Assembly (NCBI RefSeq): GCF_000733845.1 | Contig: NZ_JPOI01000001.1 | Coordinates: 2,295,001-2,359,000 of the forward strand | Source of the DNA: Geobacillus vulcani PSS1 | GTDB lineage: Bacteria; Bacillota; Bacilli; Bacillales; Anoxybacillaceae | Length of the DNA stretch: 64,000 nucleotides | Reading direction: 5' to 3' | In this document: positions 42,956 through 51,367 of the stretch, in pieces | Layout: each line of letters opens with the position of its first letter | How positions within the stretch are numbered: position 1 is the first letter of the stretch | Made by a program: the position numbers and the translations under genes | Notes under the pieces: generated by a model | What the model was told of the DNA's origin: nothing | What the model saw: the letters and a program-made list of their open reading frames with translations, nothing else | Databases searched by the model: none

Positions 42956-44686
42956 TTATGCTTCGACCGGGATAAACTCCCAACGTTTAACGTCAAATAG
43001 TCCTTGATCGGTCAGCTTGAGCTCGGGAATGACCGGCAAGGCGAGAAATGACAGGGTGATGAACGGATTGAAAGAGCCGTCTGCGCCGATTGCTTTAAGT
43101 GCTTGGTCAATCTGTTTCAATTCGTTTAGCACCTCGGTATAGTCTTTTCCAGTCATCAATCCGCCGATTTCAAGCGGCAGGCTGGCGAGCACCGTTCCAT
43201 TTTTGACGACGGCAAGTCCGCCTTGTTGTTGGCGGAGCTGTTCGATGGCGATGACGAGGTCACCGTCGTTTGTTCCGGCGGCGATGATGTGGTGCGAATC
43301 GTGTGCGATCGAAGAGGCAATGGCGCCTGCTTGGAAGCCGAAGCCACGGACGATGCCAAGGCCGATGCCAAGCCCGCGATGGCGTTCGACGACCACAAGC
43401 TTCAACAAATCCCGTTCGACCGAAGGGGAAAAGGCTCCGTCCTGGACATCGACTTCGGTGATGCGATGATTCGTGTGCAAGTGGTTCGGGATGATCTCCA
43501 TGACATGGGCGTTGTTTCCTTTCCGCATCGGAATGCGAAGATCAGCTTCGGTGACCGGTTGGCAACGGATTGATTGCCGTAATTCCGATTGGACGCGGCA
43601 AGCTGACGATTCAGAGTGGAAGGTGGTTCGGCCGTGTTCGGCGACGAGTCTGCCGGATTTGAATACATGGGTGATATTCAGTGTTTCCAAATCTTCCAAC
43701 AGCAGAAAATCGGCATCGTATCCGGGGGCGACCGCGCCTTTGGTCGACAACCGGTAGCACTCGGCGGCATTTAACGTAGCCATTTGGATGGCCAGAAGCG
43801 GATCGAGCCCAGCGCGAATGGCCAGCCGCACGTTATGGTCGACGCTCCCTTCGAACCATAAGTCGTCCAGATGTTTGTCATCCGTGCAAAACAGAAAGCG
43901 GCGCGCGTTATGCTCAGTGACGGCGGGAAGAAGTTTGTCAAGATCTTTGGCGACTGAACCTTGGCGAATGAGCACGTACATGCCGCGGCGAATGCGTTCT
44001 AACGCTTCGTCGGCGGTGACGCATTCATGATCCGTATGGATGCAGGCGCTACGGTAGACGTTGATGGCATCGGCATCCAGACCGGCCAAGTGGCCGTCGA
44101 TGAGACGGTTGGAGTTGGCCGCGAGCGCCAGTTTGTCAAGCATGGACGGGTGTTGTTCCCTTAATGACGGATAGTCCATCACTTCCGCCAAGCCGAGAAC
44201 GCGCTCATCGTTGAAAAACGGTGCTAGGTCCGCAGCTGACAAGACGGCGCCGGCATGTTCAAAGGAAGCGGCCGGCACGCACGATGGCAACATGATATAT
44301 ACATCAAGCGGCGTCCGCTTGGCGTCGTCGAGCATAAATTGAATGCCGTGGACGCCGGCGACGTTCGCGATTTCGTGCGGGTCGGCGATCACCGTAGTGA
44401 CCCCATGCGGCAGAACGACGCGGGCGAATTCGCTCGGGGGCACCATCGACGATTCGATATGCACGTGTCCGTCAATCAGTCCAGGACAAATATAGCGTCC
44501 TTTGGCGTCCATCGTTTCTTTGCCTTCATAGCGGCCGATGCCGACGATCGTCCCTTCGGCAATGGCGAGGTCCCCTTCGACGATTTCGCGTGTAAACACG
44601 TTGACGATTTTTCCGTTTTTGATGACGAGATCGGCTTTCGTTTGTTTTGCGGCAGCGGCGATTTTCTTCTGCAACGTTGAATGCAT
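42956..44686 (-). CDS. ade: Adenine deaminase
   Basis: A 576-residue amidohydrolase converting adenine to hypoxanthine and ammonia in purine salvage. Metal ligands are seen in ICPGLIDGHVHIESSMVPPS and later RFLFCTDDKH. NNAHVMEIIPNH and DSHHIIAAGTNDGDLVIAI are typical of bacterial Ade. GAGAGGAG lies 10 bp before ATG 44686; an upstream in-frame ATG at 44797 lacks a site and overlaps the divergent promoter. Monocistronic. Confidence 0.95.
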   Translation of the reverse strand: MHSTLQKKIAAAAKQTKADLVIKNGKIVNVFTREIVEGDLAIAEGTIVGIGRYEGKETMDAKGRYICPGLIDGHVHIESSMVPPSEFARVVLPHGVTTVIADPHEIANVAGVHGIQFMLDDAKRTPLDVYIMLPSCVPAASFEHAGAVLSAADLAPFFNDERVLGLAEVMDYPSLREQHPSMLDKLALAANSNRLIDGHLAGLDADAINVYRSACIHTDHECVTADEALERIRRGMYVLIRQGSVAKDLDKLLPAVTEHNARRFLFCTDDKHLDDLWFEGSVDHNVRLAIRAGLDPLLAIQMATLNAAECYRLSTKGAVAPGYDADFLLLEDLETLNITHVFKSGRLVAEHGRTTFHSESSACRVQSELRQSIRCQPVTEADLRIPMRKGNNAHVMEIIPNHLHTNHRITEVDVQDGAFSPSVERDLLKLVVVERHRGLGIGLGIVRGFGFQAGAIASSIAHDSHHIIAAGTNDGDLVIAIEQLRQQQGGLAVVKNGTVLASLPLEIGGLMTGKDYTEVLNELKQIDQALKAIGADGSFNPFITLSFLALPVIPELKLTDQGLFDVKRWEFIPVEA

Positions 44687-44790
44687 GTTTCTCTTTCTCC
44701 TCTCTTCATAATGTGAATCGCGATGCCAGTGGAAATTGGCTTCATTGTACTGAGCTAGACGGCAGGTTGTCAATCGCCTTGTCTCATTTT

Positions 44791-44830
44791 TTGACATATG
44801 CCCCTTTACAACGTAACAATGTTATGTTAC
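44791..44830 (+). promoter_or_regulatory. yhbD promoter with palindromic operator
   Basis: TTGACA (44791-44796), 17 bp, then TAACAA as a weak -10. It is overlapped by the palindrome GTAACA-ATGTTA-TGTTAC (44813-44830). YhbD has a MerR-like DNA-binding N terminus, so autoregulation is plausible. Confidence 0.65.
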
Positions 44831-44860
44831 ATTTATGGTTGTGAGGGAGGTGAGCTGCTC

Positions 44861-45490
44861 ATGGAACAGGAATTGATTTCGAAAAAAGAACTGCTTGAGC
44901 TGACCGGCATTTCATACGGCCAGCTGTATCGCTGGAAGCGGAAAAAGCTGATTCCGGAAGAATGGTTTATTCGCAAATCGACATTCACTGGGCAGGAGAC
45001 GTTTTTTCCGAGAGAAAAAATCTTGGCTCGCATTGAGAAAATCAAGGAGCTGAAGGATGAGCGGTCTCTCGATGAGTTGGCGGCGATGTTTGCGCCTGAT
45101 CCGGCGACGGTCGTCATGACGAAAGAAGAAATCGTAAAACGTCACATTGTTTCGGACGTCGTGTTGCAATTATTGAACAACCAGTTGAGCGATCGAAACG
45201 ACGTTTCGTTTGTGCAGCTTCTTTCTCTTTATCTTGTTGATCGGCTGCTTCTTTCCGGCGAGATTAGCATGGAAGAGGGAAAAAACATATGGAAGATGTT
45301 TGAGAGCCATTATCCAAAACTGCAAGGAAAATCATGTGAGCTGATCGTTCTTCGCAAAATGGGGATGGCGACTTGCTTTTTGGCGGAAGGGGCAGTCAAC
45401 TTGTACATCGAAGAAGGAGCAAAGCTCGCAGCGCGGCTGCATGTGCCGGCATGTATTGAAGAGTTAAAGCTGAAGCTTTCGGAGGGATGA
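44861..45490 (+). CDS. yhbD: YhbD family (DUF4004) regulator-like protein
   Basis: A 209-residue cytosolic protein. The first 70 residues form a MerR-like helix-turn-helix (LISKKELLELTGISYGQLYR, then WKRKKLIPEEWF). The remainder is helical and matches B. subtilis YhbD. GGGAGGTGAG precedes ATG 44861. It heads the yhbD-bacE-bacF unit, which is linked to flagellar assembly in B. subtilis, and a palindrome overlaps its promoter. Confidence 0.85.
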   Translation: MEQELISKKELLELTGISYGQLYRWKRKKLIPEEWFIRKSTFTGQETFFPREKILARIEKIKELKDERSLDELAAMFAPDPATVVMTKEEIVKRHIVSDVVLQLLNNQLSDRNDVSFVQLLSLYLVDRLLLSGEISMEEGKNIWKMFESHYPKLQGKSCELIVLRKMGMATCFLAEGAVNLYIEEGAKLAARLHVPACIEELKLKLSEG

Positions 45491-45493
45491 GAA

Positions 45494-46198
45494 ATGGAGC
45501 GGCGTGATTTGGTCATTGCCGGAACGGGGCATGCGTCCGGCGGGCTGTACAGCTTGGTGAAATTATCGGGGAATGGAAAGCTGTATGGCGATCTCGATTG
45601 CTTGGAGATGCAAGTGCAAGGAAATGCGACCGTCGAAGGAAGCGTGAAAGCCAACAACGTTCATATTGCCGGGAAAGGCCATGTGACAGGTGGGATGGAG
45701 TGCGAGTGGATGAAAGTGAGCGGGAGTGTGAAAATTGGAGAACATGTGCAATGCCAGGAGGCGACGGTTCGCGGCCACGGCTTGGTGAAAGGCTCATGCA
45801 CGGCGGAGACGATCCGTGTCCATGGCGAGCTCGACGTTGGCGGTGACTGTTCGGCCGAGCGGATGGAGGTCGAAGGGCATTTCTCCGTTGGCGGGCTGTT
45901 GAACGCAGGCTATATCGAAGTAAAGCTGTTTGGTCCGAGCCGCGCTACGGAGATCGGCGGGGAAACGATTATGGTAAAGAGGCAAGGAGGTTCGCTGTTC
46001 AAAAAATGGTTTTTTCCAGCGGAGTTGACCGCCGATGTGATCGAAGGGGATGTCATTCATCTCGAACATACTACGGCGAAAACGGTGCGCGGCAACCGCG
46101 TGACGATCGGGCGGGGATGTCACATCGAGCGGGTCGAGTACCGAGAAGCATTGGAATGTGATGAAGAGGCGAAAATCGGAATCATAGAGAAAGGGTGA
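45494..46198 (+). CDS. bacE: Bactofilin-like protein BacE
   Basis: A 234-residue bactofilin-type beta-helix protein (YhbE/BacE). Short repeats such as VEGSVKANNVHIAGKGHVTG, VHGELDVGGDCSAERMEVEG and TVRGNRVTIGRGCHIERVEY build the right-handed beta helix that polymerises without nucleotides. B. subtilis BacE and BacF are needed for flagellar basal-body assembly. It starts 3 bp after yhbD with GGAGGGATGAGAA spanning the junction. Confidence 0.88.
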   Translation: MERRDLVIAGTGHASGGLYSLVKLSGNGKLYGDLDCLEMQVQGNATVEGSVKANNVHIAGKGHVTGGMECEWMKVSGSVKIGEHVQCQEATVRGHGLVKGSCTAETIRVHGELDVGGDCSAERMEVEGHFSVGGLLNAGYIEVKLFGPSRATEIGGETIMVKRQGGSLFKKWFFPAELTADVIEGDVIHLEHTTAKTVRGNRVTIGRGCHIERVEYREALECDEEAKIGIIEKG

Positions 46199-46203
46199 GA
46201 ACG

Positions 46204-46926
46204 ATGGCGGCGAGAAATTTGACCATTAACGGATCGGCGTTTTCGGGCGGCGGCACGTTCCATCACGTGACGGTCCGCGGCGATGCGACGATTCGCGGCG
46301 ATGTCGAATGCGACCGCTGCAAAGTGTTTGGCTCGGCAGACATGAAAGGAGCGCTCACCGCCCGCCAGCTTCGCCTGTTTGGCCAAGCGAACATCGACGG
46401 TCCTGTGCGTATGGAGAAAATGGATGTGTTCGGGGAAGCAGACATTCGCGGCCATGCCCATCTGCAGCATCTTCAGCTGCGCGGGATGGTGCAGGTGGAG
46501 GGGAACGTGGAAGCGCATGCGATTCGCGGCTATGGCGAGCTGTCGGTGTCGGGAAGCTGCGAGGCGGAAAAGGTCGCGTTGACCGGCGTCGTGCGAGTCG
46601 GACAGACGCTGAATGCCGAACAGGTGGAATTGTCGCTCTATTTTGCCGACAGTTCGGTCAAGGAAATTGGCGGCCGGACGATTTCCGTCAAGCGAAACAA
46701 AACGTGGAACGCCATTCACTGGCTGACGCGTTTTTCTTCCTTATCCGCCACGTTGGAGGCGGACACGATTGAAGGCGATGAGATTTATTTGGAATATACG
46801 AAAGCCGCGATCGTCCGAGGAGAGCGGGTGACGATCGGCCCAGGCTGTGAGATCGGGCTTGTTGAATATCAGATGGCGTTTGCCCAAGACGAACATGCCA
46901 TGGTGAAAGAAAAAAGACAGAGGTAG
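46204..46926 (+). CDS. bacF: Bactofilin-like protein BacF
   Basis: A 240-residue paralogue of BacE with the same repeats (VRGDATIRGDVECDRCKVFG, VEGNVEAHAIRGYGELSVSG) and the same C-terminal GERVTIGPGCEIGLVEYQ block. GGGTGAG precedes ATG 46204, 5 bp after bacE. The two likely co-polymerise. The 15-bp gap to the next gene suggests the MDR pump is in the same transcript. Confidence 0.88.
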   Translation: MAARNLTINGSAFSGGGTFHHVTVRGDATIRGDVECDRCKVFGSADMKGALTARQLRLFGQANIDGPVRMEKMDVFGEADIRGHAHLQHLQLRGMVQVEGNVEAHAIRGYGELSVSGSCEAEKVALTGVVRVGQTLNAEQVELSLYFADSSVKEIGGRTISVKRNKTWNAIHWLTRFSSLSATLEADTIEGDEIYLEYTKAAIVRGERVTIGPGCEIGLVEYQMAFAQDEHAMVKEKRQR

Positions 46927-46941
46927 AGGGAGAGGGAACGG

Positions 46942-48453
46942 ATGAGGAATAAGGAAACGAAAACGGGATTGGTCGTGGTCGCGCTGTTGCTCGGCATTTT
47001 TGTCGCCTCGATGGACAATACGATTGTGGCAACAGCGATGGCGACGATTGTCGCCGATTTGGGCGGGCTCAAGCAGTTTGTTTGGGTGACGTCGGCGTAT
47101 ATGGTGGCCGAGATGGCGGGGATGCCGATTTTTGGGAAATTGTCCGACATGTACGGACGGAAGCGATTTTTCTTATTTGGCATCATCGTGTTTTTAATTG
47201 GGTCGGTGTTGTGCGGCATGGCGCAAACGATCGTGCAGCTCAGCATTTTCCGCGCCATTCAAGGCATCGGTGGCGGGGCGCTCGTGCCGATCGCGTTTAC
47301 GATTATGTTTGACATTTTCCCGCCGGAGAAGCGCGGGAAGATGGGCGGGCTGTTTGGCGCGGTGTTTGGCTTGTCCAGCATTTTCGGCCCGCTGCTTGGC
47401 GCGTATATCACCGATTATCTCAACTGGCGCTGGGTGTTTTACATTAACATTCCGCTTGGGATTGTCGCGTTTTTCTTGCTTTGGATCTACTACCGCGAGT
47501 CGCCGAAGCATGCGAAGCAAAGCATTGACTGGCTTGGCGTGATGACGCTTGTTCCGGCGATCGTCTGCCTGATGTTTGCGCTGGAGCTTGGCGGCCAGAA
47601 GTACGCGTGGGACTCGGCCGTGATCATCGGGTTGTTTTCGGCGTTTGCCTTGCTCTTTCTCGTGTTTTTGTATGTAGAAACGAAAGCACAAGAGCCAATC
47701 GTATCTTACCATATGTTTCGCGAGCGCCTGTTTGCGTCAACGACGTTGGTCGCCTTTTTCTCCGGCGCGACGTTTGTTGTCGCCACCGTGTACATCCCGA
47801 TTTTTATCCAAGGGGTGACGGGCGGTTCGGCGACGAATTCCGGATTGATTTTGTTGCCGATGATGCTTTCGACGACGGTATCAGCCCAACTCGGCGGCTT
47901 TTTGGCCGGGAAAACGAGCTACCGCAACGTGATGTTCGGGTTTATGTTGCTGTTTACCGCTGGGATCGGGCTGCTTGGCACGATTGATGAGCATACCACG
48001 CGGCTTACGGTGACGTTGTACATGATTATTGTTGGGTTAGGGGTCGGAGCATCGTTTTCGGTGCTCGGCATGGCGGCGATCCACCATTTTTCTGAAGCGG
48101 AACGGGGAGCGGCCAGCTCAACGAACTCGTTTGTCCGGTCGCTCGGCATGACGGTCGGCATTACCGTGTTTGGCATCATTCAGCGCAACTTGTTCACCGA
48201 TCAATTGGCCGAGCAGTTTCGCGGCATGGCGCAAGGGGCGCCTGGAGCGAATATGCACGATCCGCGCGCGATGTTGTCGCCGGAAGCGCGGGCGCACATC
48301 CCGGCCCCTGTGCTCGACCGTTTGACCGAAGCGCTCGCCTCGTCGATTGCCGATACGTTTTTATGGGCGCTCATCCCCGCGGCGCTGACGATCGTTTGTG
48401 TGCTGTTGATGTCCAACGATCGGCTCGCTGCGCCAATGAGGATGAAAGAGTAA
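46942..48453 (+). CDS. MFS drug efflux transporter, DHA2 (EmrB/QacA) family
   Basis: A 503-residue, 14-TM proton antiporter. The DHA2 motifs are ASMDNTIVATAMATIVADLG in TM1, GKLSDMYGRKRFFL between TM2 and TM3, QGIGGGALVPIAF in TM4, and GLFGAVFGLSSIFGPLLGA (motif C) in TM5. It probably exports hydrophobic drugs or dyes. AGAGGGAGAGGGAACGG precedes ATG 46942. It resembles B. subtilis YhcA, whose gene is also close to yhbDEF. Confidence 0.88.
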   Translation: MRNKETKTGLVVVALLLGIFVASMDNTIVATAMATIVADLGGLKQFVWVTSAYMVAEMAGMPIFGKLSDMYGRKRFFLFGIIVFLIGSVLCGMAQTIVQLSIFRAIQGIGGGALVPIAFTIMFDIFPPEKRGKMGGLFGAVFGLSSIFGPLLGAYITDYLNWRWVFYINIPLGIVAFFLLWIYYRESPKHAKQSIDWLGVMTLVPAIVCLMFALELGGQKYAWDSAVIIGLFSAFALLFLVFLYVETKAQEPIVSYHMFRERLFASTTLVAFFSGATFVVATVYIPIFIQGVTGGSATNSGLILLPMMLSTTVSAQLGGFLAGKTSYRNVMFGFMLLFTAGIGLLGTIDEHTTRLTVTLYMIIVGLGVGASFSVLGMAAIHHFSEAERGAASSTNSFVRSLGMTVGITVFGIIQRNLFTDQLAEQFRGMAQGAPGANMHDPRAMLSPEARAHIPAPVLDRLTEALASSIADTFLWALIPAALTIVCVLLMSNDRLAAPMRMKE

Positions 48454-48462
48454 GAGATGGAG

Positions 48463-48496
48463 AAAGGGTGTCTCAAACGATGCGAGACACCCTTTT
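48463..48496 (+). terminator. Terminator after MDR transporter
   Basis: Perfect arms AAAGGGTGTCTC / GAGACACCCTTT with a 9-nt loop and a T-tail. Confidence 0.88.
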
Positions 48497-48805
48497 CATC
48501 TATACGCCTGGAAGGAATGCGGCTTTTGCTCTTTTGGATGCGAAACAGAGGCCAGTGTCTGGCGGGGACAGCGCCAATGTACTTGAGCAGCGAAAACAGC
48601 AGCGCGGATTTCATAATCATCGCCGAAATCCCAAGGGCGGCCGCCAACGCATGGATCGACAAGGCGCAACAAACGCCGAGCGTGGTTTTCATCCCGCCTT
48701 TTTCCCTATGGAAATGGTGTTTTTCGTCACAATCGCCGTATCCGGACCAGGCAAAACGATGAGAAAAGCGGATAAGAATAACATAAGGAAGGAAAGATGA
48801 ATCAA
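48497..48805 (-). pseudogene. LysE-family amino-acid exporter remnant
   Basis: Minus-strand pieces of a LysE/RhtB exporter are seen: FLMLFLSAFLIVLPGPDTAI and VTKNTISIGKK in one frame, then after a frameshift GMKTTLGVCCALSIHALAAA and LFSLLKYIGA. The sequence after KYIGA is unrelated and runs into the upstream terminator, so about two thirds of the gene are lost. Confidence 0.75.
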
Positions 48806-48937
48806 CGCGAATCGCCGCCTTTCCAAACAGGCTGCGGTCAGAATCGTCTCACAACAATGATTATATCGTCAGATCGTTTTTGTGCTGGGACGTGGAAAAT
48901 GCCGCTTTTCCCTCCGCAAACGGTTTGGGCAAGACCA

Positions 48938-48980
48938 TTGACAACCTATTGAATCGCTAGTTAATATACCTATAGGGGTA
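48938..48980 (+). promoter_or_regulatory. Promoter with CstR-type operator A
   Basis: TTGACA (48938-48943), 17-18 bp, TTAATAT, immediately followed by TACCTATAGGGGTA (48967-48980). The operator resembles those used by CsoR/CstR-family repressors and would block the promoter of the DUF202 gene and those after it. Confidence 0.75.
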
Positions 48981-49151
48981 GCTGTGTGCGAAAAACGCTG
49001 TTTCAGTTGCCCCTAGATTGTAAAGCATGTTGGATGTCAAAGCCATCCATCTGGGTGAACTCGCTTATTCCGCCAGCTGATGGATGGGGGAAGGTGAGGA
49101 TTCGTTGGCCGATCAGGCGGCAGAAAGGCAAGAAGGCGGGGGAGAAAAGAG

Positions 49152-49517
49152 ATGAAGGAGGAAAAACAACCGACAGAGGATTCCAAATATATTCAGCAAC
49201 ATTTGGCGAACGAGCGGACGTTTCTCGCCTGGATTCGCACGTCGATCGCGGTGGTCGGGATCGCGTTTTTGGTCATCCATTTGCATGAAAAGTCAACGAG
49301 CAGTGCATTGTCTACGGCGATTGTCCAATGGATCGGAGCGTTGGCGGTCGTGATTTCGATCTGCACCATTATTTTTTCTACCGTCAGTTATGCGATAAAG
49401 GCAAAACAAATTAATGAACAGACATTCCGACCGTCACGGCCCTTAATCTGGTTTTTAGCGTCTTTGTTGCTGTTGATTACGGGGTTGTTCGGTTACTATT
49501 TTTTGAGCTTGCTTTAG
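49152..49517 (+). CDS. DUF202 (YidH-like) membrane protein
   Basis: A 121-residue protein with three predicted helices, matching DUF202: LANERTFLAWIRTSIAVVGI at the N terminus is diagnostic. Function is unknown. GGGGGAG precedes ATG 49152. It is first in a row behind CstR-type operator A, which places it in the sulfide/persulfide response. Confidence 0.82.
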   Translation: MKEEKQPTEDSKYIQQHLANERTFLAWIRTSIAVVGIAFLVIHLHEKSTSSALSTAIVQWIGALAVVISICTIIFSTVSYAIKAKQINEQTFRPSRPLIWFLASLLLLITGLFGYYFLSLL

Positions 49518-49626
49518 CAACGACACTGTATGGGGAACAAAGGTTTTGGAAATAGATGTTTGTTGGACATATACCATGCGGGGCATATCATCGCCTTGCA
49601 TAGGTGAAGAAGAGGAGGGTGAGCTG

Positions 49627-50022
49627 TTGATCGGGGGCAGTTTGTTGCTGATTTTTCTGATTGTGTTCGTCGTGGCGCTGTATCGACGCTACGGTTCGGT
49701 AAAAGGTGTTTTGTGTCTTCCGGTCGATCAAGTGCCGAACCGCTTGCTTATTGTCGATTTGCGTGATTATAATGAAGTCAATGACCGGATGTGTCGGCAC
49801 GCACTGCATATTCCCGTTGCCTATATCAAACGGCAGCTGCCGTCCATTCCGCGGCAGCCATTGCATGTGATCGCTCAAGATGCGGTCGAAAAAAATATCG
49901 GCATTCGGTTGCTGCGCCGTTACGGTTATGAGGTGAAAAGCTACTCAATCGCGGCTTGTGATTGTCAAGAAAGGGGGCGAACGAGCCGGTGGAATATAAC
50001 AAAGAAATCAAAAACCGCTTAA
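49627..50022 (+). CDS. Membrane-anchored rhodanese-like protein lacking the catalytic cysteine
   Basis: A 131-residue protein with one N-terminal TM helix (LLLIFLIVFVVALY) and a rhodanese-like domain (LLIVDLRDYNEVND, HALHIPVAYIKRQL, LLRRYGYEVKSY). Where active rhodaneses have a Cys-loop this one reads VIAQDAVEKN, so it is probably not a sulfurtransferase. It starts at TTG 49627 after GGAGGG. Its end overlaps cstR by 34 bp. A role as persulfide-binding or scaffold subunit is speculative. Confidence 0.65.
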   Translation: MIGGSLLLIFLIVFVVALYRRYGSVKGVLCLPVDQVPNRLLIVDLRDYNEVNDRMCRHALHIPVAYIKRQLPSIPRQPLHVIAQDAVEKNIGIRLLRRYGYEVKSYSIAACDCQERGRTSRWNITKKSKTA

Positions 50023-50249
50023 AACGGATTGAAGGACAAATTAAAGGCATCCTTGGCATGATGGAACAAGGCAAAGACTGCAAGAGCGTCGTTTCCCAGC
50101 TGTCGGCGGCGCGCAATGCCATTGACCGCGCCATTGCGGTGATCGTCAGCACCAATTTGGAACATTGTCTGCGGGAAAGCATGGAAAAAGGAGAAAGCAC
50201 AGACCATCTTGTCAAAGAAGCAGTGGAGTTGCTTGTGAAAAGCCGTTAA
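49989..50249 (+). CDS. cstR: Persulfide-sensing repressor CstR
   Basis: An 86-residue CsoR-family repressor. With the start at GTG 49989 the two cysteines fall at positions 31 (QGKDCKSVVSQL) and 60 (TNLEHCLRE), exactly as in CstR, which forms di- to tetrasulfide bridges with persulfides and leaves DNA. The copper-binding histidine of CsoR is not at its place. AAGGGGG lies about 11 bp upstream. Targets are inferred to be the four TACCC..GGGTA-type sites nearby. Confidence 0.9.
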   Translation: MEYNKEIKNRLKRIEGQIKGILGMMEQGKDCKSVVSQLSAARNAIDRAIAVIVSTNLEHCLRESMEKGESTDHLVKEAVELLVKSR

Positions 50250-50270
50250 TACGTTGCTCAACAAAAAGTG

Positions 50271-50313
50271 TTGACAACGTTCTTTTTCTCATGGTAATAT
50301 ACCCATAGGGGTA
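50271..50313 (+). promoter_or_regulatory. Promoter with CstR-type operator B
   Basis: TTGACA (50271-50276), 18 bp, TAATAT (50295-50300), overlapping TACCCATAGGGGTA (50300-50313). It is the best match to the family operator in this cluster. Confidence 0.85.
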
Positions 50314-50351
50314 ATGGTAATAAAATTTCTGGTGTGAAGGAGGTCATCATC

Positions 50352-50579
50352 ATGAACGTCGCAAAAGTATTGGATGCAAAAGGATTGGCTTGCCCGATGC
50401 CGGTGGTGAGGGCGAAAAAAGCGATAGACGAATTGCAATCAGGTCAAGTGCTCGAGGTGCACACGACCGATAAAGGGGCGAAAAACGACTTGCCTGCATG
50501 GGCGAAAGCGAGCGGCCATACGGTGCTTGATGTGAAAGAAGACAATGGTGTGTTGATGTTCTGGATTCAAAAAGGATAA
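50352..50579 (+). CDS. TusA-family sulfur carrier
   Basis: A 75-residue SirA/TusA-like protein with the invariant CPMP motif (LDAKGLACPMPVVRAKKAID), whose cysteine carries persulfide sulfur. AAGGAGGTCATCATC precedes ATG 50352. It is the first gene after operator B and passes sulfur between rhodanese, DsrE-like and dioxygenase partners. Confidence 0.92.
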   Translation: MNVAKVLDAKGLACPMPVVRAKKAIDELQSGQVLEVHTTDKGAKNDLPAWAKASGHTVLDVKEDNGVLMFWIQKG

Positions 50580-50593
50580 TTTTCACCTTTTTA

Positions 50594-50611
50594 TATACCC
50601 ACACAGGTATA
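50594..50611. promoter_or_regulatory. CstR-type operator C
   Basis: TATACCCACACAGGTATA between tusA-like and dsrE-like genes, close to the ribosome site AAGGAGAGGAGG. Confidence 0.7.
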
Positions 50612-50629
50612 AGGAGAGGAGGTAGCAAG

Positions 50630-51112
50630 ATGACACAGCCGAAGAAAAAGACAACGATCATTTTGTTCAGCGGCGACTATGATAAGGCGATGGCGGCTTA
50701 CATCATCGCCAACGGCGCTGCGGCTTATGATCATGACGTGACGATTTTCCACACGTTTTGGGGGCTGAATGCCTTGCGGAAAGAGGCGCCCGTTCCGGTG
50801 CAAAAAGGGTTTCTTGAAAAGATGTTCGCCAAAATGATGCCGCGCGGCGCCGACCGCATGGGACTGTCGCGCATGAATTTTGCCGGCATCGGCCCGAAGC
50901 TGATCAAAAAGGTGATCAAAAAGCATAACGCCATGCCGCTTCCGCAGTTGATCGAGATGGCGAAAGAACAGGGTGTGAAGCTTGTCGCCTGTCAAATGAC
51001 GGTCGATTTGCTTGGACTGAAGCCGGAAGAATTGATTGACGGCATTGAGTTTGCGGGGGTGGCTGCCTATTTGGCCGATGCTTCGGAAGGAAATGTGAAC
51101 TTATTTATTTAA
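50630..51112 (+). CDS. DsrE/DsrF/DrsH-like sulfur-transfer protein
   Basis: A 160-residue DsrE2-type protein (TTIILFSGDYDKAMAAYIIA, VTIFHTFWGLNALRKE, and the conserved cysteine in LVACQMTVDLLG). Such proteins take part in persulfide relay with TusA and rhodaneses. GGAGAGGAGG precedes ATG 50630. Confidence 0.9.
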   Translation: MTQPKKKTTIILFSGDYDKAMAAYIIANGAAAYDHDVTIFHTFWGLNALRKEAPVPVQKGFLEKMFAKMMPRGADRMGLSRMNFAGIGPKLIKKVIKKHNAMPLPQLIEMAKEQGVKLVACQMTVDLLGLKPEELIDGIEFAGVAAYLADASEGNVNLFI

Positions 51113-51126
51113 AATGAGGGAATGGT

Positions 51127-51331
51127 ATGTCGCAAACCATCATCAACATCATTTTGTTTCTTTTGCCTGCTTCGTTGCTCGCCGGCCGCTTCATTCTGCC
51201 GAAAAGAATATATTCTTGTCTGCCGTTCCGGCGGACGGAGCGGCCGCGCGGCGGAGTTTCTTGACAGCCGCGGTTGCCGCGTCGTCAACATGACAGGCGG
51301 CATGTTGGCCTGGGAAGGGCCGATCGAATAA
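51127..51331 (+). pseudogene. Rhodanese gene with internal deletion
   Basis: ATG 51127 opens a membrane anchor (MSQTIINIILFLLPASLLAG, then RFILPK) as in small membrane-bound rhodaneses. At about 51205 the frame changes and continues as EYILVCRSGGRSGRAAEFLD to NMTGGMLAWEGPIE, the C-terminal half with the Cys-loop. The middle of the domain is deleted with a frameshift. Confidence 0.8.
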
Positions 51332-51367
51332 ACCGGTCGAATAAACCATCAAGGAGGGAATTTGTCA

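Noticed and set aside
48986..49288. 100-codon plus-strand frame between operator A and DUF202
   Set aside because: It overlaps the real DUF202 gene in another frame, has no ribosome site and no resemblance to known proteins.
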